A stretch of DNA of 16,203 nt from the NCBI GenBank assembly GCA_000310025.1, contig FN649732.1, forward strand, positions 929,211-945,413, read 5' to 3'. The notes below the pieces were generated by a model that did no database searches, had not been told where the DNA came from, and was given only the letters and a program-made list of their open reading frames with translations. Every line of letters starts with the position of its first letter. Within the stretch, counting starts at the first letter, position 1. The DNA comes from Ectocarpus siliculosus (lineage: Eukaryota > Sar > Phaeophyceae > Ectocarpales > Ectocarpaceae). The position numbers were made by a program, and so were the translations under genes. Of this stretch, positions 1-6,571 are shown in pieces.

Positions 1-746
1 ATCTGAGATCCGGTTCTCAATATTTAACCCTGTTTTCTGTGACACGTGACAAAAAGGGGGCCCTAAGCCAAGGCATCCACCGTGAAAACAGTGCTTCAAT
101 CTGAGATCCTGTTTTCAAGCTCGAACCCTGTTTTCTGTGACACGTGACAAAAAGGGGGCCCTAAGCCAAGGTGTACACCGTGAAAACAGCGTTTCAATCT
201 GAGATCCTGTTTTGAATCTCCAACCCTGTTTTCTGTGACACGTGACATAAAGGGGGCCCTAAGCCAAGGCATCCACCGTGAAAACAGCGTTTCAATCTGA
301 GATCCTGTTTTGAATCTCCAACCCTGTTTTCTGTGACACGTGACAAAAAGGGGGCCCTAAGCCAAGGTGTACACCGTGAAAACAGCGGTTCAATCTGAGA
401 TCCTGTTTTGAATCTCCAACCCTGTTTTCTGTGACACGTGACATAAAGGGGGCCCTAAGCCAAGACATGCACGGTGAAAACAGTGTTTCAATCTCTAATC
501 CTGTTTTGAGGCTCCAATCCTGTTTTCTGTGACACGTGACAAAATGGGGGCCCTAAGCCAAGACATGCACGGTGAAAACAGTGTTTCAATCTGTAATCCT
601 GATTTGAGTCTCCAATCCTGTTTTCTGTGACACGTGACAAAATGGGGGCCCTAAGCCAAGACATGCACGGTGAAAACAGTGTTTCAATCTGTAATCCTGA
701 TTTGAGTCTCCAATCCTGTTTTCTGTGACACGTGACAAAATGGGGG

Positions 747-762
747 ACCTAACCCTAACCCT
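747..762. repeat. Interstitial telomere-type tract in satellite unit 8
   Basis: ACCTAACCCTAACCCT replaces the usual unit segment from CCCTAAGCCAAG through GTGTTT, and the unit shortens from 98 to 78 bp. The tract begins where every unit already has a single CCCTAA. Confidence 0.85.
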
Positions 763-1019
763 CAATCTGTAATCCTGTTTTTAGTCTCCAATCCTGTTTT
801 TTGTGACACGTGACAAAATGGGGGCCCTAAACCAAGACATGCACGGTGAAAACAGTGTTTCATTCTCTAATCCTGATTTGAGTCTCCAATCCTGTTTTCT
901 GTGACACGTGACAAAATGGGGGCCCTAAGCCAAGACATGCACGGTGAAAACAGTGTTTCAATCTGTAATCCTGATTTGAGTCTCCAATCCTGTTTTCTGT
1001 GACACGTGACAAAATGAGG

Positions 1020-1053
1020 GCCCTAACCCTAACCCTATGGGGGCCGTAACCCT
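1020..1053. repeat. Interstitial telomere-type tract in satellite unit 11
   Basis: GCCCTAACCCTAACCCTA is followed by a second, degraded copy of the GGGGGCC(G)TAACCCTA motif before the unit resumes at CGGTGAAAACAG. This unit is lengthened to 113 bp. As at 747-762, the expansion sits on the in-unit CCCTAA. Confidence 0.8.
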
Positions 1054-1231
1054 ACGGTGAAAACAGTGTTTCAATCTCTAATCCTGATTTGAGTCTCCAA
1101 CCCTGTATTCTGTGACACGTGACAAAATGGGGGCCCAGGGCAAAGACATGCACGGTGAAAACAGTGTTTCAATCTCTAATCCTGATTTGAGTCTCCAACT
1201 CTGTATTCTGTGACACGTGACAAAATGGGGG

Positions 1232-1260
1232 CCCTAACCCTAACCCTAACCCTAACCCTA
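1232..1260. repeat. Telomeric (CCCTAA)n tract at satellite/retrotransposon junction
   Basis: Nearly five perfect CCCTAA units directly follow the GGGG of the last satellite copy. They end where non-satellite DNA that leads into the retrotransposon frame begins (TTAACCACAAAC, from 1261). The orientation is that expected if the telomere lies to the left. Confidence 0.92.
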
Positions 1261-1303
1261 TTAACCACAAACACATGCACACACCGGTCCTTCGTCTGGC
1301 ATC

Positions 1304-1375
1304 ATGGTTTCGACCAATCACAATGCCCGTCAACCTGGCAACTTCCAAAATGGTGGTCGTTCTCGCAGCGGATGA
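1304..1375 (+). CDS. Possible true N-terminal start of ORF1, cut by an in-frame TGA
   Basis: ATG at 1304 opens a 23-codon stretch (beginning MVSTNHNARQPGNF) in the same frame as the long ORF1, and ends in TGA at 1373-1375. The frame then continues open for 1732 codons. The stretch is Asn/Gln/Gly/Ser/Arg-rich, like the start of a disordered tail, and the codons just after the TGA keep a similar Gly/Ser/Pro composition. The simplest reading is a nonsense mutation or readthrough stop. A 5'-truncated reading frame is also possible, since the frame is open from 1265. Confidence 0.45.
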   Translation: MVSTNHNARQPGNFQNGGRSRSG

Positions 1376-4300
1376 CTCATCGGTGGTGGTTCGCCTACTT
1401 CCCCCGGACCGCCTTCAGCATCTTCGGGGACCTCATCTCGTTCATCACAAGACGCTCGTGTGTCACGCTCTGTTGCCTCTAATACTTCGGTTTTATGCAA
1501 CAACGACAATACTTCGGTATCTGTCGCGCCGTCACACGCTGTTGCGTCTATCACTTCGGTCCTACGCAACGATAACCACACTTCGGTGAATGTTATCCCT
1601 TCTGGTACTTCGGTGCCGCACAATAACAACCATACTTCGGTACCCGTTGTTTCCCCCAGTGTCGATCAGGTCGGTATCCAGACAAATGCTCTCGTCCCAC
1701 CTTCTACATCGCACTTATCATCTGCCACCTCTGCGTCTCTGCCTCTTCGGGCTGGCTCTCCGTCAGAAATTAACCAGTCTGGCGCGAGTGCTGTCTTGAG
1801 GTGCGGGAACAGAACCGTAGGACCTTCGGGGCCATCGAGTACCGCTCGTTTGTCGGGCACCGTTCGTTCGCTCCCCCCGTCGTCTGCAGATCAGACCGGC
1901 CGTAGCCATGCGCTTTGGACGATTGAAGAGGAATCGCCTGAATTGGTTACCTCGGGTGAATCTTCGGATACGCTCAACTCGTCTGTGCTCGCTTCCGTTG
2001 AGGGTTCGCCCTCGATTGTTGCACCGGTAGCTAACTTGACTGGTTCCGACCGGCAAGTTACAGGGTCAAATTCGCCTGGCTTCGAATCGCGTTGTTCTCT
2101 TGGTCCTGACCACCGAACATCATCAGATTCCGCCACGAGATATTTCGACCATGGATCGTCTTCGGACGCTCCATCCCTTCCGACGCACGCTCGCCCCACG
2201 GCGCCCGATACCAGGCCGCCGCGACCGACGTCGACAGTGTTGACACCACCGCTTCGGGAGGACCCTCCCGGAGTGACCTCCGAACAGCCGGCGGTCTCGC
2301 GTACCTTGTCACGGAGGAATGGCCAGGAGCACCACGCCCGGTTTGGTTCTTTAACCGACCCGGCCTTGGCGGCCGTTTCTAGCGAAAGCAATCTGTTGAA
2401 TGACACCTTACGAGGCGTTTCTTCAGGTTTAGAATTGGGGCGCACCCAACGTCATGTCGCTGGCCCAATTATTGCGACCAATCCGGCTCCGGCCGATTCT
2501 TCGCCGGTCTTTGGCATGTCCGAGACCGTCCCCATGGACGTTCACGCCGTAAATTACAATGCGGGCGTTTTGGCTGCCTCCGTTTCGGCTACACCAGCTT
2601 CGGCTGCCACCTCAGCTTCGGCTGATCGCACTCCAGGTGTTTCGACTCCTGCAGTTCCCGCTGTCTTCGACCCGTCTCACGAGTATTGTACTCCTGACAT
2701 GGTCTTCTTTTGGCAGCCCCCCTCTCCCTTCTCCCAATGGACCCTGTCGACTTTTGTGGTCGATGGAGTGGTATACTCGTGTGCTGAGCAGTTTTTCGCT
2801 GCGGAAAAAGCTCGTCTTTTCGAAGACCATTGCGCTTTACAAAACATCATGCGCGTGTCCGATCCTGCCTTACACAAGAAGTTTGGCCGAGGTGTCCGTG
2901 GTTTCGACCCATCACTTTGGGAACAGGAGCGCGAAAATATTGTGCTCACTGGCTCTTACGCAAAATTTAGTCAAAACTCCGAGTTGCGCGAGCATCTTCT
3001 CGGATCTGGCGACAAAATCCTTGCCGAAGCTAGTCCCTACGACCGTATTTGGGGCATTGGCCTTCAAGCCGATGATCCTGACGCTCTATCCACCTCTCGA
3101 TGGCGTGGCCTCAATTTGTTGGGCAACGCCCTTCAACGAGTACGCAGTCTTTTGCGATGCAATGCCCCGCCGCCCGAGCGCAGCTCTCGTTTGCTGCCCC
3201 CCAACGACCAAGTTTCGACGACGTCTCAACATAACGCGGTTTATGAAGTTAGCCCTTCTACACACCAGCGTCTTCGGATGGCCTCAACCCCTCCGTTGAC
3301 TGAACGATTCGCGTCGTTTTCACAATACGCTGCGAATGTTCCATCGGATCATGACACCGCTGTTTGGGCCGTGTTTTCCGGGTGCCCTCAGCCATCCTCT
3401 TCTTCTTTGCTTCCTGAGCAAGGTCCGGATTTGGTTGATGGTGTTGTTACCATCGATGATGACTCTTTCACCACCCAAATCCTCACTCACAGTGGTTCAG
3501 CTTCTGTTCAGTTTGGATGTGTTGCTCTTTTAGACACGGGTTCCCCGCAGTCTTTTATTAGTGCATCTGCGTGGGAATCCATGAAAGCCGCTTCGGCCGC
3601 TTCGTCGTTGTCTGAGAAACAAACCCAACCTCGCTGTTGGGGAGGTTTCGGCGAATCTGCTCCACTTCAAACTTCGACTATTGTCCGTTTGAGCGTGCAG
3701 TTTCTTCGCAAGCGCCTTCCTACTTCCTCTCTCGCTGTTTGGGCGTACGTTGTTCCCGATGGTGTTATGCATCATGACGTGCTCCTTGGGAGAGACAGTT
3801 GGATGCGGTTTAGCGACCGCTCTTACCGCACTTTGCGTGCCAAACGCCCTGGTGACCGTGTTTTTGGTGAGCTTACCCTGGCTCAGCATAGCAGTTGCGG
3901 TGCCACCGCATTTGCTCACGATTTGTCTTCCACAGATGGTAACTACCAGCTTCGCTATGCTGGAAAACATTCCGTCCAACTTCACCCTGAACATAGCCTT
4001 GTTCCGGTTAATTTGGTACGCAGCGATGGCTCTCCAGCCCTCGTGGGTAACTATCTCGTGGATATGCTTCCACAATGTGCTATGTTTTCTTCCGAGGAAC
4101 ACTTTGTGCAAAATGGTTGCCAACGACTCCCGCTCGCGGGTATCTCTTCACTCGAACCAGGCGACGTTCTGGGTACAGCTTCGGCTCCCCTTCTTCGCGT
4201 GCCTCTCAGTGCTGTTTCTCGCCACAGTTTGAGCGATGGTCTTCAATCTGCGGCTCAAGATCCCACCACTGCTTCGGGCAGCTGGGTTCCGGGTCCTGTT

Positions 4301-6571
4301 TCGACAGATGGCATTGATTCGTCTGCCACGCATCGCATTGATGACCCCTTCGTGTATAATTTGCATGAGCGACCCACGCCGTCGCAAAGCGGCAAAGAGG
4401 ACCCTGGTTCTGCCAGTGCTTCTCTTTCGTCGCCTCCGCCTGCTCTTCTCGAGCGGTTGACGTCTGAACAACGTCAGAGTTTTTCCCGCGTGTGGGATAA
4501 GCTCCCCTGCCATCTCCGTGAGATTTCCTTCGATCTCCATGGTCCGGGTTGGACTCCAGATGTCATCACTCAGCTTGGTAACGTCTTGTGCGACTATCAT
4601 GATGTCTTCTCGAGTTCCCCCACCGATTTTGGATCTTGTTCGCTTTTTCCTTTCAAGCTTACAGTTACTCCGGGCAGTGCACCCGTCACATCTCGTCCAT
4701 ACCGCGTTAACCCCCCGGTGGCGGAACAAGTTGACGCGATCCTTGATCAATACCTTGCGGCTGGTCTGATCCAACATTCGACCTCGCCCTACTCGAGTCC
4801 TTTGGTAGTCATACCGAAGAAATCTGGTGGTGTTCGCATCACTGTCAACTATCGCAAGCTCAACAAGCTTTGTGCTTTGAGCCAGCTTCCGATTCCTCGA
4901 GTTGATGATACTTTGGACAAGTTGTTGAAAGGGCGAATTTATTCCCTTTTCGACATGAAGTCTTCATTCCACCAAATCACGGTTCACCGTGATACAATCT
5001 CTTTGACGGCATTCGTGACGTCTTCCGGGCTTTTTGAGTGGTTGAAGATGCCTCAGGGCAGTTCTGCTGCCCCTGGGTGGTTTTGCAAGGTGGTCAACGA
5101 AGTCATCAAAAATCTCCACGGTGTTGCATCGTACTTGGATGATTTGATCGTTTTCGACGACAACCCTGCTTCTCATGTTGATACCATGCGCGCTCTGTTT
5201 GAACGCTTGCGCACACACAACTTGAAACTCACCCCACCGAAGGCCACCATTGGCACTACCGAAGCGGATTTCCTCGGCCACACCATATTCCCTGACGGTG
5301 TTCGGCCTAACGGGGCCAAGGTTGCGGCCCTCACCAAAATGCCCATGCCTAAGGATGTTAAACAACTTCGCTCTCTTCTCGGCGGCCTCAGCTACTACCG
5401 CAAGTTCCTTCCCAACATGGCTACGCGAATTCGACCTCTGACCACTCTTCTCAAGAAGCAGGCGACGTTTGCCTTCACCCTTGCCATGGAGCAAGCTGTT
5501 CGCGTCCTGCTGTCTGAGTTGGCCAACCCTCCTGTCTTGGTTTATCCAGATTGGGATGCCGTTACGGACGGCTCGCGACCTTTTCGCCTCTACTGTGATG
5601 CTAGTCGCGATGGGTTCGGCGGGACTCTCGAACAAGAACAGCCGGATGGCTCCATCCGGCCCATCGTTTTCATCAGCCGAGCTACTTTGGACTCCGAACG
5701 TCATTGGACTCCCCTCGACCTCGAGGCGGGTAGCATCGTATGGTGCATCAAACGACTTCGCGGTTATTTGTGGGGCACGAAATTTCGCATTTTTACCGAC
5801 CACAAATCTCTTGAGCATTTTGCCAAGGTGGGGGAGAACAATGCCCGCGTTCAGCGTTGGCTTGAATTTCTTACCGCCTACAATTACACTCTCGAGTACC
5901 GCAAGGGTTCCGCAAATGGCAACGCTGATTTCCTCTCTCGCCTTCCGATCGATGCGGCGGAATGTGACCGATCTGGTCGCAGTCGCTTGACACCGGATGA
6001 CGATGAGGAGAGCGTATTCTTCATCCGTTCTTGTGGCCTTACGCCTTCTGGCCATCGCGCCATGGGTGTTGGCTTGGGTGGGCTCGTCCCCACTTCCCCG
6101 ACTTCGGTCTTGGGTGGGCTGGCCCCCTCTACAGATGATTTTGTCGACTTCCGTCGGCATGGTCCACGTCTCTCGCCGTCAGGCCTTTCGTCTTCGTCTG
6201 GCATCTGGAACATTGCACCCTGGCCGTCCATCAACTCCCGCGGGTTGTCTCCTTCGCTACGACGCTTGGGTGACAGGACCCTCGATTGGTCTGGCTCCTT
6301 ACATTCTTCGGTGGAGGAGATTTTGGCTCTCGAGCCCGAGTCTTCGCCGGCCGCCTCGCCGACTGCAGCATCACGACGGACTCTCGACCCTACTCAACTG
6401 ATTTCCACGCGAACTCGCCGTCGCACGGCGGTTGTGGCAGGCACGCCCCTCCCGCCCGTGGATTACGGTTTCTCCGAGGACCCGCCTGCTCCTACTCGGA
6501 TTTCCGCTTCGCCCAGATCGTTTCGATGTTCCCGCCTGCACAATCAGCATCGACGGCGCCCCCCGTTTTGA
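1376..6571 (+). CDS. Retrotransposon ORF1 polyprotein: NADAR, aspartic protease, reverse transcriptase, RNase H
   Basis: This frame is open from the TGA at 1373 to TGA at 6569. Residues below count from the GTG at 1460 (1703 aa), which is not a normal eukaryotic start. The first in-frame ATG inside is 2516 (residue 353). Residues 1-410 are Ser/Thr/Pro-rich and probably disordered, with no capsid fold or CCHC knuckle I can recognise. A NADAR-like domain spans about 414-565. An aspartic protease follows, with catalytic DTGS at 692 and a VLLGRD flap-side motif near 775. The reverse transcriptase (about 1060-1320) has FDM with Asp1165 and YLDD at 1225-1228. RNase H (about 1375-1495) shows the D-E-D-D set Asp1380, Glu1422, Asp1447 and Asp1490, and ends in NADFLSRLP. 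A Ser/Pro/Gly-rich linker of about 200 residues closes the ORF. The protein would mature and copy the element RNA in virus-like particles. ORF2 follows in the -1 frame. Confidence 0.93.
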   Translation, partial: LIGGGSPTSPGPPSASSGTSSRSSQDARVSRSVASNTSVLCNNDNTSVSVAPSHAVASITSVLRNDNHTSVNVIPSGTSVPHNNNHTSVPVVSPSVDQVGIQTNALVPPSTSHLSSATSASLPLRAGSPSEINQSGASAVLRCGNRTVGPSGPSSTARLSGTVRSLPPSSADQTGRSHALWTIEEESPELVTSGESSDTLNSSVLASVEGSPSIVAPVANLTGSDRQVTGSNSPGFESRCSLGPDHRTSSDSATRYFDHGSSSDAPSLPTHARPTAPDTRPPRPTSTVLTPPLREDPPGVTSEQPAVSRTLSRRNGQEHHARFGSLTDPALAAVSSESNLLNDTLRGVSSGLELGRTQRHVAGPIIATNPAPADSSPVFGMSETVPMDVHAVNYNAGVLAASVSATPASAATSASADRTPGVSTPAVPAVFDPSHEYCTPDMVFFWQPPSPFSQWTLSTFVVDGVVYSCAEQFFAAEKARLFEDHCALQNIMRVSDPALHKKFGRGVRGFDPSLWEQERENIVLTGSYAKFSQNSELREHLLGSGDKILAEASPYDRIWGIGLQADDPDALSTSRWRGLNLLGNALQRVRSLLRCNAPPPERSSRLLPPNDQVSTTSQHNAVYEVSPSTHQRLRMASTPPLTERFASFSQYAANVPSDHDTAVWAVFSGCPQPSSSSLLPEQGPDLVDGVVTIDDDSFTTQILTHSGSASVQFGCVALLDTGSPQSFISASAWESMKAASAASSLSEKQTQPRCWGGFGESAPLQTSTIVRLSVQFLRKRLPTSSLAVWAYVVPDGVMHHDVLLGRDSWMRFSDRSYRTLRAKRPGDRVFGELTLAQHSSCGATAFAHDLSSTDGNYQLRYAGKHSVQLHPEHSLVPVNLVRSDGSPALVGNYLVDMLPQCAMFSSEEHFVQNGCQRLPLAGISSLEPGDVLGTASAPLLRVPLSAVSRHSLSDGLQSAAQDPTTASGSWVPGPVSTDGIDSSATHRIDDPFVYNLHERPTPSQSGKEDPGSASASLSSPPPALLERLTSEQRQSFSRVWDKLPCHLREISFDLHGPGWTPDVITQLGNVLCDYHDVFSSSPTDFGSCSLFPFKLTVTPGSAPVTSRPYRVNPPVAEQVDAILDQYLAAGLIQHSTSPYSSPLVVIPKKSGGVRITVNYRKLNKLCALSQLPIPRVDDTLDKLLKGRIYSLFDMKSSFHQITVHRDTISLTAFVTSSGLFEWLKMPQGSSAAPGWFCKVVNEVIKNLHGVASYLDDLIVFDDNPASHVDTMRALFERLRTHNLKLTPPKATIGTTEADFLGHTIFPDGVRPNGAKVAALTKMPMPKDVKQLRSLLGGLSYYRKFLPNMATRIRPLTTLLKKQATFAFTLAMEQAVRVLLSELANPPVLVYPDWDAVTDGSRPFRLYCDASRDGFGGTLEQEQPDGSIRPIVFISRATLDSERHWTPLDLEAGSIVWCIKRLRGYLWGTKFRIFTDHKSLEHFAKVGENNARVQRWLEFLTAYNYTLEYRKGSANGNADFLSRLPIDAAECDRSGRSRLTPDDDEESVFFIRSCGLTPSGHRAMGVGLGGLVPTSPTSVLGGLAPSTDDFVDFRRHGPRLSPSGLSSSSGIWNIAPWPSINSRGLSPSLRRLGDRTLDWSGSLHSSVEEILALEPESSPAASPTAASRRTLDPTQLISTRTRRRTAVVAGTPLPPVDYGFSEDPPAPTRISASPRSFRCSRLHNQHRRRPPF
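2699..3156 (+). other. NADAR (YbiA-like, DUF1768) domain within retrotransposon ORF1
   Basis: The encoded segment of about 150 residues shows the NADAR layout from end to end: PFSQW near the start (family PFSNF), then VVYSCAEQFFAAEKARLF (family TVEHAFQAAKA), GRGVRGFDPSLWEQER, YAKFSQNSELREHLL (family KFxQNxxLxxxLL), AEASPYDRIWGIGL (family EASPxDxxWGIG) and a closing WRGLNLLGNALQRVR (family NxLGxALMxVR). NADAR proteins hydrolyse N-glycosidic bonds: YbiA/RibX-type members act on riboflavin intermediates, and others remove ADP-ribose from guanine bases. The Glu, Trp, Asp and Lys positions usually conserved appear intact, so it may be active. Its role in the element is unknown. Confidence 0.85.

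Larger units (their letters stand above)
1..1231. repeat. 98-bp subtelomeric tandem satellite (about 13 units)
   Basis: Units starting with ATCT(G/C) recur at 1, 99, 197, 295, 393, 491, 589, 687, 765, about 863, 961, 1074 and 1172. The usual period is exactly 98 bp. Each unit carries a CACGTG core inside GTGACACGTGACA, a GGGGGCCCTAA block, a GTGAAAACAG block, and a CCTGTTTT block complementary to it. Units 1-5 form one subfamily (AAAAAGGGGG or ATAAAGGGGG) and units 6-13 another (AAAATGGGGG). Period breaks (78 bp at 687-764, 113 bp at 961-1073) coincide with insertions of extra CCCTAA copies. No gene is visible. The array runs off the left edge. Confidence 0.95.

Noticed and set aside
1-1231. 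CRISPR-like array of regularly spaced repeats
   Set aside because: The whole 98-bp unit is repeated without unique spacers, and the context is eukaryotic telomeric. It is a satellite.
1891-2445. Minus-strand 184-codon open frame and similar ones at 2058, 3530 and 4148
   Set aside because: They are antisense to ORF1, with arginine/serine-rich composition typical of antisense frames and no recognisable domain.
4964-6160. Minus-strand 398-codon open frame
   Set aside because: It lies entirely opposite the RT/RNase H coding region and has no motif. It is a shadow of strong codon bias on the other strand.
6286-6525. Upstream part of the ORF2 open frame (start ATG 6286)
   Set aside because: Over this stretch ORF1 has the natural composition of its linker, while the ORF2-frame sequence looks like a shifted shadow. 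The real ORF2 content begins about 6526.
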